Shown piece after piece: positions 17,049-25,832 of a DNA stretch of 64,000 nt (positions are counted from its first letter, which is position 1; every line of letters begins with the position of its first letter). The notes below the pieces were generated by a model, which worked only from the letters and a program-made list of their open reading frames with translations, ran no database searches and had not been told where the DNA came from. The DNA is from Treponema sp. OMZ 798 (lineage in GTDB: Bacteria; Spirochaetota; Spirochaetia; Treponematales; Treponemataceae), in the NCBI RefSeq assembly GCF_024181385.1, contig NZ_CP051305.1, forward strand, positions 1,798,001 through 1,862,000, written 5' to 3'. The translations under genes were made by a program, and so were the position numbers.

Positions 17049-18998
17049 TTATTCATTATCGGCATCAGAGGTTTCTTCTTTTTCCTCGGCAGAGCCGGAA
17101 TTTTCACTTGAGGCACCGGCTTCAGTCTTAGCTCCGTCTTCGGTACCCTCTTGGACAGAAGGTTGAACGGGTGCGGGTTCAGGAGGGCGGCCTAAAAAGA
17201 GAACTATATCTTCATCATCTTTTTTGTGCTTCATTTTTAACAAAAGAGTACGGGTTCTTTCATCATAAACATAGCCGGAGGAATTATAAATCTCAAATCT
17301 AGGGTCGGTTCTAAAATCGATTCCATGGATCTGTATCCTGTAAAAGGGGCGGATCCCCCTTATAATCAGGTAATGGGTATCTCCTGCCTTAGCCGAAATT
17401 CTAAAGCTGAATATTTTTGAATCGTTTTTAAGCACGTTTATCCCAAGGGCCGATGTCCAAGCCCAAATACCGGGTTCAGCCTTTAAAGCCAAAGACTCTT
17501 CATGGGGATAGCAGGGATTATCCTTAATGGCGGCCGGATATAGCTTTTCAGCATGGAGGATTAAGGCATCATTAGCCATAAGCCCCAACTTCTTTGCCTT
17601 ATCGCCTTGAATATCAAAGGAGGCCGGTAAACTTGAAGAATTTCCTCCAAGGGAAAAGATAGAAGAATACAGGGCCTGCCCCACAGCCTTCCATGCTCCC
17701 TTATCGGGATACGAACTTCCATAACGGATTAAAACGGATGCTGTTTTCAAAGTTTTTTCGGTATCTATGGTCTTTTTATCTGAGGATATAAATATACCCT
17801 CGTCAATAGAAATTAAAGAATCTTTTAATACCGCTTCATATTTTTCGGAATCTTCAATAAAAAGATTTTGTTTATTAGGAAAATAAAGAGCATAATCCAT
17901 TGCAGCTTCCAACAAGCCTGCGGCAAAAAAAGAGTTTAAGTCCTCCTGCTTTGCGTTAGAAGCTATCTTTTCCAAGGCAGGAATTAAATTTGTCCTTGAG
18001 TTGTTTATCAAAAACGGAATAATAGAGTCCCTGTCAAATACTGAAATTTCAGCCATTGCTATACTTGATTCAATGCCGGTTAACAGCTTTTTATGGTAAA
18101 CTGCAAGGCTTTTATCGTTTTGCACAAGGTTATCATAAAAGGTACTTGATATATAGGTTCGCTTTTCTTTAGGCAAAAGAGAAGACGGAGCAGATACAAG
18201 AGCTCTTGCATATTCGCCCTTAAAGGCTTTTTCGGCTACATATGCCGTCAAAAGTTCTTCGTTATAATTTTTTGCCGAAATCACACTTACAAAATAATCC
18301 AAGGCCTTTTCTCTAAACAATTGCTTGTTTTTTTGGTATTCTTCGTCACTTGCAATAGGGATACGCCTGATAGAATCAAAGTCCAAAGTTTCAGATTGAA
18401 TATAGGTTTCATAAAAGGCTGTTTTTTTTGAACTTGAAAGAATAAGATGGGGGAGTTCCGATGTATCATCGGAATTTCCAAAGCCGTAGCCGCCTCTAAA
18501 AATAAACCTGTCTTTTCCATATCTTAAAAAGATTTGATCATCCTGACGTTCAAGACGGGCTGATTGAGTCAATTTCCAAGGAAAATAAACGGTCTCTATT
18601 CCGGACGGCATTGAAACGGAAATTTTTACCGTCTCAACCGTTTCCGAGAGGTATGAGGTAAAATCTATCGAAATATCGTTAGAACAAATAACACTAAAGG
18701 AGTCTTCGGTTTTTTTGTACTTTAAAACCTTTAGGCTCATATCTTCGTTATTGCTCGTTTTTGCAGTAATGGGGGTTTGATCTGTAATGTAAAAATCCAA
18801 CCCGTTCGAGACTATATGGAGAGGTAAAAGAGGAGTTCTGTTTCCGCTTTCATCAACCTCATCCCGGCCGGAAACGGTCATGGCACCTATTGTATAATAA
18901 AAAGTCTTCCCAATGGTAAACTGAATAACAAAAATGCCGAAAATAATTAGTATATACAATATGGTTAAGGCAATCATCCTACTTGATTTGTGTTTCAT
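17049..18998 (-). CDS. Membrane-anchored protein of unknown function with acidic C-terminus
   Basis: 649 residues from ATG 18998 (an upstream frame extension to 19067 lacks a ribosome-binding site and would run into the neighbouring start). One N-terminal membrane segment (MIALTILYILIIFGIFVIQF) anchors a large, presumably periplasmic part rich in alternating beta-type sequence in its first 200 residues (including GRDEVDESGNRTPLLPLHIV) and helical further on; the last 45 residues are Glu/Ser/Ala-rich and likely disordered. I do not recognise a family. It is divergent from the TPR lipoprotein gene across a 55-nt spacer, so the two may share control and an envelope role. Confidence 0.8.
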   Translation of the reverse strand: MKHKSSRMIALTILYILIIFGIFVIQFTIGKTFYYTIGAMTVSGRDEVDESGNRTPLLPLHIVSNGLDFYITDQTPITAKTSNNEDMSLKVLKYKKTEDSFSVICSNDISIDFTSYLSETVETVKISVSMPSGIETVYFPWKLTQSARLERQDDQIFLRYGKDRFIFRGGYGFGNSDDTSELPHLILSSSKKTAFYETYIQSETLDFDSIRRIPIASDEEYQKNKQLFREKALDYFVSVISAKNYNEELLTAYVAEKAFKGEYARALVSAPSSLLPKEKRTYISSTFYDNLVQNDKSLAVYHKKLLTGIESSIAMAEISVFDRDSIIPFLINNSRTNLIPALEKIASNAKQEDLNSFFAAGLLEAAMDYALYFPNKQNLFIEDSEKYEAVLKDSLISIDEGIFISSDKKTIDTEKTLKTASVLIRYGSSYPDKGAWKAVGQALYSSIFSLGGNSSSLPASFDIQGDKAKKLGLMANDALILHAEKLYPAAIKDNPCYPHEESLALKAEPGIWAWTSALGINVLKNDSKIFSFRISAKAGDTHYLIIRGIRPFYRIQIHGIDFRTDPRFEIYNSSGYVYDERTRTLLLKMKHKKDDEDIVLFLGRPPEPAPVQPSVQEGTEDGAKTEAGASSENSGSAEEKEETSDADNE

Positions 18999-19053
18999 AA
19001 TGTTATAGTTTATATAAAGTAAGGAATAATTGCAATACTTATAAGGAGTTATT

Positions 19054-20577
19054 ATGAAAATAACCAAGCAAATTTTTGTCTATTTTAGTTTTTTGATCGC
19101 TTTCTTCCTCGTTTTTTCGTGTAAGACTACCGAAGAAGCTGTGAAAGAGCCTGTAATTGAAGAAGCAAAAAAAACCGAACCGGAAAAGGCCGAAATCAAA
19201 GAAATCAAGCCCATAGTAATAAAACCTGCAACAGCAGAACCCAAAAAAGTTCAGCCTAAAAAAACGGCAAAAAAAAGCAGCTCAAATCCTAGAGACGAAT
19301 TTACCGATAAGCTTACAGCACTTTTAAAGGATAATGATCTTGACGGTATCTTAAAATTAATAGACGAATCGGATCCTGAACTGACCAAGGATTTTAAGAT
19401 ACAATATCTAAAACTATCAATCCTCATTTCGATGAGAAAAACAAAGGAAGCGGAAACTTTTGCAAATGAACTTTCCAAGGCCTATCCCAATAATACCGAC
19501 ATCCTTTATGCCCAAGTTATGATGGCTCAAGCTGAAAACAATCTGCAAAAAAAAGATCAATATTTGAAAAAAATATTGACCATAAATCCTAAAGATTCAA
19601 GAGCCCTAACCGAGCAGGGATTGGATTTTTACTCAGCTAAAAGATACAATGATGCGAGAAGAAAATTTATAGAAGCTTATAAGGCAGATCCTAAATGTAC
19701 TGAAGCCCTCATAGGTCTAGGCCGCATAAACTATCTTGACGGAAAACTTGAACAGGCAGAATCAAATTTAACGGCAGCCTTGGAGCAGGAACCGAATAAT
19801 AGTATAGCTCTTGCAGAACTTGCCCGCATAAAATCCGAAACAAATAGAATGTATCAGGCCCTGCAGGATATAAATAAGGCAGCAGAGCTTGAACCAAATA
19901 ACCCGAGTCATTGGAATGATATAGGTTCCTACAATCTTACAATAGGCCGAAAAGAAGAAGCAAAAAAAGCTTATAGCAAGGTGATAGAACTGACCCCCGA
20001 TTCCTATGTAGCCTATATCTACCGTGCCGGTATAAACGATGAGCTCGGATATAAGGACGAGGCTCTGGCTGATTACATAAAGGTATGCAATCTTTACCCG
20101 CCCTATTACTTTGCATTGGAAGGAGCCGGTATCTTATTTTGGGAAAAAGGAGATTGGCTAAATGCAGGTACGGCTTTTGTAAAAGCCTTAAACAAGTCTC
20201 CGGCCTCCTATCAATATGCTCTTTTATATGCAATAAGCCTTTATAAACAAAACAAAAAATTGGATGCCAAAAAATTTATGCAAAACTATCTAAAAACCAT
20301 TAACCGTACCGAAAAAGAAAACGAGTATTTTTTGTGCCGTCTTTTTATAGATTTTGCAGGCGACAGTGAGTTACTAAATAGGGCTACGGCTGAAGAAGAC
20401 CTTGTCAAAAAAGGAAGAATGTTTTTTTACCTTGGAGAATTTTACAATCTGACAAAAAAATATACCCTGGCAGAAAAGTGCTATGTTCAGGTAACTTCGA
20501 TAGAAAATCCGGCCTTTTTTGAATACCGCTTTGCAAAAAAAGCTATGGATGGATTTAACTCAAGCACAGGGAAATAG
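19054..20577 (+). CDS. TPR-repeat lipoprotein
   Basis: 507 residues. A signal peptide ends in the lipobox LVFSC (Cys about 23), followed by a Glu/Lys/Pro-rich linker to about residue 85. From about 90 to 480 there are tandem tetratricopeptide repeats (for example ALIGLGRINYLDGKLEQAES and YIYRAGINDELGYKDEALA). TPR lipoproteins are scaffolds for envelope complexes; the partner is unknown. ATAAGGAG precedes the ATG. The cyclo-ligase gene follows almost directly, so they are probably co-transcribed. Confidence 0.9.
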   Translation: MKITKQIFVYFSFLIAFFLVFSCKTTEEAVKEPVIEEAKKTEPEKAEIKEIKPIVIKPATAEPKKVQPKKTAKKSSSNPRDEFTDKLTALLKDNDLDGILKLIDESDPELTKDFKIQYLKLSILISMRKTKEAETFANELSKAYPNNTDILYAQVMMAQAENNLQKKDQYLKKILTINPKDSRALTEQGLDFYSAKRYNDARRKFIEAYKADPKCTEALIGLGRINYLDGKLEQAESNLTAALEQEPNNSIALAELARIKSETNRMYQALQDINKAAELEPNNPSHWNDIGSYNLTIGRKEEAKKAYSKVIELTPDSYVAYIYRAGINDELGYKDEALADYIKVCNLYPPYYFALEGAGILFWEKGDWLNAGTAFVKALNKSPASYQYALLYAISLYKQNKKLDAKKFMQNYLKTINRTEKENEYFLCRLFIDFAGDSELLNRATAEEDLVKKGRMFFYLGEFYNLTKKYTLAEKCYVQVTSIENPAFFEYRFAKKAMDGFNSSTGK

Positions 20578-20584
20578 GCTAAAA

Positions 20585-21229
20585 ATGCTTAAAGAAGACA
20601 AGGCTCAAGTGAGAAAACTCATAAAGGAGTATTTTAAAAGCCCGGAAGGAAAGGCTCTCATACAAAAAACAGAAGCGCAGCAAAACAGCAAGGACTATTG
20701 TAAGGCCTTTTTAAATAAAATACCTCAATACGTCACAGCTAAAACCGTTTTTGCCTATCATCCCATAAGCGGGGAATTCCCTACATTGGAGCTTTTAAGG
20801 CAGGCAGCAGAGGACAAAAAGACTATTGCCCTGCCCCTCGTTTTTGATAAGGACTTGATATTTAAAAAAATGGAATTTGGGAACGGTAAGATAGAACCGG
20901 TTGAAATCGGAGCCTTCGGCATTATGGAGCCCTCCAAAGAAGCCTTAACCATTTTTCCTCAAAGCCAAGAGGAAAAAAACTATCCTTTGGAGCTGCCTCT
21001 TTTAATCTTGGTTCCCGGAAGGGCTTTTTCAAAAAAGGGAGAGCGGATGGGCAGAGGCGGAGGTTTTTATGACAGATTCTTTGAAAAACTCTTTAAAAGG
21101 GTACAAAAAGAAGATGTTTGCCTTGCCGGTCTTTGTTTTTCGGGACAGATTTTAGATAAGATCCCGATGGGAGAATTTGATTATCCCGTAGACCTTGTTT
21201 TAACCGAATCCGAAGTTTTTATAAAATAA
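20585..21229 (+). CDS. 5-formyltetrahydrofolate cyclo-ligase
   Basis: 214 residues from ATG 20585; an in-frame ATG at 20546 and 20519 lie inside the TPR gene and have no better ribosome-binding site, so the start is provisional. The enzyme turns 5-formyl-THF into 5,10-methenyl-THF with ATP. Family marks: KAQVRKLIKEYF at the N-terminus, VFAYHPISGEFPTLELLRQA, and the ATP/folate signature GERMGRGGGFYDRFF near 155-170. It begins 7 nt after the TPR stop. T-rich sequence and the tRNA promoter follow. Confidence 0.92.
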   Translation: MLKEDKAQVRKLIKEYFKSPEGKALIQKTEAQQNSKDYCKAFLNKIPQYVTAKTVFAYHPISGEFPTLELLRQAAEDKKTIALPLVFDKDLIFKKMEFGNGKIEPVEIGAFGIMEPSKEALTIFPQSQEEKNYPLELPLLILVPGRAFSKKGERMGRGGGFYDRFFEKLFKRVQKEDVCLAGLCFSGQILDKIPMGEFDYPVDLVLTESEVFIK

Positions 21230-21255
21230 AAACATAAAAAAATTGCTATTTTCTA

Positions 21256-21284
21256 TTGACATTTTATAAGAAATAGTGTATTAT
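21256..21284 (+). promoter_or_regulatory. Sigma70-type promoter of tRNA-Asn
   Basis: TTGACA (21256-21261), 17-nt spacer, TATTAT (21279-21284), 26 nt before the tRNA. Confidence 0.85.
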
Positions 21285-21309
21285 CCAAAGACTTCCTAAT
21301 TGGAAGCAT

Positions 21310-21382
21310 TCCCCTGTAGCTCAGTAGGCAGAGCAAGTGGCTGTTAACCACTGGGTCCGTGGTTCGAACCCGCGCGGGGGAG
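21310..21382 (+). tRNA. tRNA-Asn (anticodon GTT)
   Basis: A 73-nt cloverleaf: acceptor TCCCCTG pairing with CGGGGGA, D-arm GTAGCTCAGTAGGCAGAGC, anticodon loop CTGTTAA giving GTT, T-loop TTCGAAC, discriminator G. The 3' CCA is not encoded, so tRNA nucleotidyltransferase must add it. rpmB lies 59 nt downstream, possibly on the same transcript. Confidence 0.97.
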
Positions 21383-21441
21383 CTATTTGAATGACGGCTG
21401 ACCTTTTGAAGGTCAGCTGATTTTTTAAAGGTAGGTGCGAT

Positions 21442-21633
21442 ATGTCAAGAGTATGTGAAATTTGCGGAAAAGGCTCATTATCGGGAAACTCGGTAAGTAA
21501 GTCCAAAATTCACACAAAAAGAGTTTGGAAGCCCAATCTAGTGAATGTAAAAACAGAAATCGGCGGCAGAACTCTAACCATTAAAATGTGTTCTCGATGC
21601 TTAAAAAGCGATTACGTTACAAAAAAAGTTTAG
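21442..21633 (+). CDS. rpmB: 50S ribosomal protein L28
   Basis: 63 residues, the bacterial L28 length. MSRVCEICGKGSLSGNSVS at the start, the basic centre KIHTKRVWKPNL and a C-terminal MCSRCLKSD show the zinc-binding C+ form with two CxxC pairs. L28 is a large-subunit protein. AAAGGTAGGTG precedes the ATG. It lies just after tRNA-Asn and ends at a strong terminator. Confidence 0.97.
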   Translation: MSRVCEICGKGSLSGNSVSKSKIHTKRVWKPNLVNVKTEIGGRTLTIKMCSRCLKSDYVTKKV

Positions 21634-21667
21634 TTTTTTCTTAATTTACTCCTTTTTATTTACATTT

Positions 21668-21700
21668 CGAGTTCGCTGAAAAGTGAACTCGATTTTTTTT
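21668..21700 (+). terminator. Intrinsic terminator of rpmB
   Basis: CGAGTTC, 10-nt loop, GAACTCG and a run of eight T. Confidence 0.93.
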
Positions 21701-21783
21701 GCCTAAAAAATTTCAAAAATGATAATTATCCCAAATTAATTATTCCAATATTTTTACTAGTTGTACAGGTAATCATCATACTC

Positions 21784-23727
21784 CTACTTATACCTGTCAC
21801 TCAAAGAATAACTGTTATCGGCGAGCATCTTATTTTCTTCCCTAGCCCTCTTACATTCGGCTTCAATATCGGCATCAAACCAAAGGTAGCCGAACATGGG
21901 GTCGTATAGGTTGTCCTGATATTTCATATTGAGCCAAGCAGGAAAGCAGATCCACTTCCAGGCCATAACACGGATTGTGTTTTTGTAATAAGAAGGAACC
22001 ATCAAGGCTGCCTCATCGGCAATCTTTTCGATTTGGCGGTTTACGGCCGCTTTTTCAAAATAAGTAAGGGAATCGTCATTATATTTTTCTAAAAGAGCAT
22101 CCATTTCGGGGTTGGAATAAGAGAAAAAATTTTCAAAAACCTTTTTATCCGCATATGAAGAATGAAAAAGAGTATAATTATTCGGTATCTGAACCGATGA
22201 AAGAGCCCCCCACCAGGCTTGAAAATCGCGAGAAGCTATCTTTTCCGTCATACCGCCCGAATAGTATTTAAAATCCAGCCTTATACCGGCTTTTAAGGCC
22301 TGACTATATAAAAAGCCGAAGACCCACCTCTCAGCTTCATCCTTATAAAGAATAACAAAACTCAGCTCCTGTCCCTCATTATTTACCAAAATGCCCGAAG
22401 AATTTAAGGATGTATATCCGGCCTCTGCAAAGAGTTCCATGGCCTTTTTAGGATCAAAGGAAGGCTTTTTTATTTCGGTATTATTAAAAACGGCATCCCC
22501 CCAGGTCTGACCAGTTCCTAGGGTATGAAGGCGGGTTCTTTGCCCTTCAAAGGCAGTATAAATAAGCCCTTCCATATCCAGAGCATAATACAGTCCCCTT
22601 CTAATCCTTACATCATCAAGGGGCTTGGAGGCAGTATTAAAAAAAAGACCTGCCGGACCGTTTACGGGAACATAATAGCCCTTCCACAAATTTACAAAAC
22701 CTTCCTGTACATTACTGCTGTCTTGAGCCCTTGCCCATTCTGCCGGATTATCCAAGTGAATAATATCGAAGAGACCAAGGGAGAATTTATTAAAGGCAGG
22801 CGATTTGCGTCCGACTATTATGCGGTAATAAATTTCGTCGAAGTTGGCTATGCCCTTAAAATGAGGATAGGCATGAGCCCACCAGTTTTCTACCTTAGAA
22901 AATTTAAGGCCGTGACTATAATCGTATTCCGTTAGAATATAGGGGCCCGTGGTAGGTTCAACGATGCGGTTATACTCGGCTATCCAATCATCGGGCACCT
23001 CGCCCTTATAAAAATGTTTGGCAATGGGTTTAAAATTGCTGCGGTCAATAAGTTCATATTCAGTGTAGGATTGGTCGCCTAAATATTGAACAGCAATACA
23101 AAAATCGTTTATTTTCTTTACAAAAAGATTGTTATAATAATAATTTTTAATAGGGTCGAATATTTTTTTCGACTGTAAAAATTTTAAGGCAAATATCCAG
23201 TCATCTGCCGTACATGGAACGCCGTCAGACCAGTACATTTTTTCATTAAGCTTATAGTAGACGGTCTTATTTTCCATATCGACGGCCCAATGGGTTGCCG
23301 AACAGGGCATAAAATCGAAATTTTCTAAAGAAACCCATAAAAGAGGCATCTGGGTATTAAACATCTTAACCGAATTCTCATCGGCACTAGGCCCTAGGTA
23401 TCTAAAGGTATTAGGAATATCGTTTAAGTAACCGTAAAACCGGCCGCCTTTTTTTAAGGCCTTGGAAGAATAATCTTTAGGAAAGGAGGTATACCATTTA
23501 AGGGATTTATCGAGACCTGAAACGGCAAAATTTTCTACAAGAACGGGGGGGCAAGAAAAATCCGGAGGATTTTTACTTTCCTCGGCTATAATTGCCTCAT
23601 AGGCATCGCAGGCCGGCTGCTCCAAATATCCTGAAGGAGGAAGGATTTCGTTACATGAAAAAAACAAAAAAACCGTCAAAAAAAAAGCTGTTTTTAGCAG
23701 TGATTTAAAATATTTATTATAAGCCAT
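21784..23727 (-). CDS. Second oligopeptide ABC substrate-binding lipoprotein (OppA-like)
   Basis: 647 residues of the family 5 extracellular solute-binding class. The lipobox is LFFSC (Cys about 25). Conserved pieces: VYYKLNEKMYWSDGVPCTAD near 150-170, DDVRIRRGLYYALDMEGLIY near 375, and SFDPKKAMELFAEAGYTSL near 430. It ends the opp operon, after a short gap behind oppF, and is related in sequence along its whole length to the OppA at 25833. It probably offers the shared permease a second substrate range. Confidence 0.92.
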   Translation of the reverse strand: MAYNKYFKSLLKTAFFLTVFLFFSCNEILPPSGYLEQPACDAYEAIIAEESKNPPDFSCPPVLVENFAVSGLDKSLKWYTSFPKDYSSKALKKGGRFYGYLNDIPNTFRYLGPSADENSVKMFNTQMPLLWVSLENFDFMPCSATHWAVDMENKTVYYKLNEKMYWSDGVPCTADDWIFALKFLQSKKIFDPIKNYYYNNLFVKKINDFCIAVQYLGDQSYTEYELIDRSNFKPIAKHFYKGEVPDDWIAEYNRIVEPTTGPYILTEYDYSHGLKFSKVENWWAHAYPHFKGIANFDEIYYRIIVGRKSPAFNKFSLGLFDIIHLDNPAEWARAQDSSNVQEGFVNLWKGYYVPVNGPAGLFFNTASKPLDDVRIRRGLYYALDMEGLIYTAFEGQRTRLHTLGTGQTWGDAVFNNTEIKKPSFDPKKAMELFAEAGYTSLNSSGILVNNEGQELSFVILYKDEAERWVFGFLYSQALKAGIRLDFKYYSGGMTEKIASRDFQAWWGALSSVQIPNNYTLFHSSYADKKVFENFFSYSNPEMDALLEKYNDDSLTYFEKAAVNRQIEKIADEAALMVPSYYKNTIRVMAWKWICFPAWLNMKYQDNLYDPMFGYLWFDADIEAECKRAREENKMLADNSYSLSDRYK

Positions 23728-23808
23728 TTTTATCTACCTAAAAAAATACAGGTGTCGGTACACCGGCACCTGTTTTAAGCGAACAAAGCACTCAAGCAAA
23801 AAAAATTA

Positions 23809-24765
23809 TTAAACGAGATGGCAAGCACACATGTGTCCGCCGCCGATATCCTTAAGAACAGGCTTTTCCACAGAGCACTTATCAATCTTCTTTGTACAGT
23901 TTAGATGGAAGGGACAGCCCGGAGGCAGGTTAATCGGTGAAGGGATTTCACCTGTAAAGGGAATTCGCCTTTGTCTCTTTGACGGATCCGTATCCGGTAT
24001 GGCCGCTATAAGGGCCTGAGTATAAGGATGAACAGGTTCCGAGTATATTGCAGAAGAGGTAGCAAGTTCCATAATAGAACCCAAATACATAACTGCAATT
24101 CTGTCGGACATGTGCCTAACAACGTTTAAGCCGTGAGAAATAAAGATAACCGTCAGCTTTCTTGTTTCCTGCATATCGAGAAGCAGGTTTAAAACCTGAG
24201 ACTGAACGGAAACGTCCAAGGCGCTTACAGGTTCATCGCAAACTACAATTTTGGGGTCTACAGCCAAGGCGCGGGCAATAGCTATTCTCTGCCTTTGTCC
24301 GCCTGAAAATTCGTGCGGATATCTATAGTATGCATCTTCAGGAAGACCTACGTCCTTTAAAAGCTGCAAAACTTTTGCTTTGCGCTCATCTGCAGTCATC
24401 TTTGTCTGTATAATTAGAGGTTCTTCGATTACGTAGCCTACATTCATACGGGAATTCATAGACTCTGCAGGATCTTGGAATATCATCTGAACATCGCTTC
24501 GTACGTCTTTTAATTTTTTTTCTTTAAGGTAGGTAATATCTCTGCCTCTATATTTTATTACGCCGGAGGTAGGCTTATAAAGACGCATCATAGCTCGGCA
24601 AAGGGTACTTTTACCGCAGCCGGTCTCGCCTACCAAACCGAGAGTTTCGCCCTCATAAACCGAAAGGGTTACACCGTTTAAGGCATGAACTACAGCCTTG
24701 CTGTACCTGCCTTGCGAAAACTCTTGTACTAAATTTTCAACTTCAAAAATAGGTTCTTTGCTCAT
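23809..24765 (-). CDS. oppF: Oligopeptide ABC transporter ATP-binding protein OppF
   Basis: 318 residues. Walker A GETGCGKST (about 44-52), signature HEFSGGQRQRIAIARAL (about 152-168), Walker B KIVVCDEPVSALD, and the C-terminal Opp/Dpp tail with cysteines (GCPFHLNCTKKIDKC) that in this group can bind an iron-sulfur cluster. It energises uptake with OppD. Its ATG shares one base with the oppD stop (TAATG), so translation is coupled. Confidence 0.95.
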   Translation of the reverse strand: MSKEPIFEVENLVQEFSQGRYSKAVVHALNGVTLSVYEGETLGLVGETGCGKSTLCRAMMRLYKPTSGVIKYRGRDITYLKEKKLKDVRSDVQMIFQDPAESMNSRMNVGYVIEEPLIIQTKMTADERKAKVLQLLKDVGLPEDAYYRYPHEFSGGQRQRIAIARALAVDPKIVVCDEPVSALDVSVQSQVLNLLLDMQETRKLTVIFISHGLNVVRHMSDRIAVMYLGSIMELATSSAIYSEPVHPYTQALIAAIPDTDPSKRQRRIPFTGEIPSPINLPPGCPFHLNCTKKIDKCSVEKPVLKDIGGGHMCACHLV

Positions 24766-25745
24766 TATATTTCCCTCGCTCTAAAACATCGGATTACATG
24801 ATCCTGTTCAAATTCTTCAAGCTCCGGATTATTGGCTCGGCAATAATCGGTAGCATAACTGCAGCGCTCTGCAAAACGGCAAGTAGCGGGATATGCACGA
24901 GGAGCCGGAACGCTTCCTTCAATGTAGGGAAGGCGTGTCTTAGGCTTTGAATCCAGCTTAGGCATTGAAGCAATTAAGCCCCTTGTATAAGGATGCCTCG
25001 GATTTTTAAATATGGTCTCTACAGGCCCTGTTTCAACAATTTGACCTGCATACATAACGGCAACATGGTCGCTAACTTCGGCAACAACACCCATATCGTG
25101 GGTAATATAAATAACACCCATATTGGTTTTGCGCTGTAATTCCTTGATTAGGGCCAAAATTTGAGCTTGAACGGTTACGTCCAAGGCGGTTGTCGGCTCA
25201 TCTGCTATAAGAAGTTTAGGATGACCTGCCAGAGCCATGGCGATCATAACTCTCTGTCTCATTCCTCCCGACAGCTGGAAAGGATAGTTATTAAGGCGCT
25301 GTTCGGCAGAAGGAATTTCAACATCCTTTAAATATTTAAGAATATGAGCCGGCATTTCTTCTTTTTTAATATCCGGTCTATGAAGTTCCAAAACTTCGCC
25401 GACCTGCTTTTTTACCATGTGAACGGGATTTAAAGCCGTCATAGGTTCTTGGAATATCATAGCAATTGAAGAACCCCGAATCTGATACATTTCTTCGATA
25501 GGCAAATCAAGCAAATTACGCCCTTCAAATAATATCTTACCCTTCCTTATTTCACCGTAAGGATGCGGCAAAATTCTCATTATAGAAGATGCAGTAACAC
25601 TCTTACCGCAGCCGGACTCTCCAACCAAGGAAATAGTCTGCCCTGCTTTTATACTAAAATTTATCCTATCCAAAACCTCAACATATCCGGCATCTGTAAC
25701 AAAACCGGCAGAAAGGTCTTCAACTCTAAGAAGCTCATCACTCAT
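24765..25745 (-). CDS. oppD: Oligopeptide ABC transporter ATP-binding protein OppD
   Basis: 326 residues from ATG 25745, chosen because GGAG lies 8 nt upstream; the frame extends to 25808 without support. Walker A GESGCGKSV, signature QLSGGMRQRVMIAMALA, Walker B LLIADEPTTALDVT and a C-terminal cysteine tail (CRFAERCSYATDYC). It forms the ATPase dimer with OppF for peptide import. Confidence 0.95.
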   Translation of the reverse strand: MSDELLRVEDLSAGFVTDAGYVEVLDRINFSIKAGQTISLVGESGCGKSVTASSIMRILPHPYGEIRKGKILFEGRNLLDLPIEEMYQIRGSSIAMIFQEPMTALNPVHMVKKQVGEVLELHRPDIKKEEMPAHILKYLKDVEIPSAEQRLNNYPFQLSGGMRQRVMIAMALAGHPKLLIADEPTTALDVTVQAQILALIKELQRKTNMGVIYITHDMGVVAEVSDHVAVMYAGQIVETGPVETIFKNPRHPYTRGLIASMPKLDSKPKTRLPYIEGSVPAPRAYPATCRFAERCSYATDYCRANNPELEEFEQDHVIRCFRAREI

Positions 25746-25832
25746 ATAATTTCTCCAAAGTTTAATGACAGGCCTTAACCTTCCGGTTAAGAAGGCCAGG
25801 ACTGCCATATTTTTTATATCCGGTTTACCGGA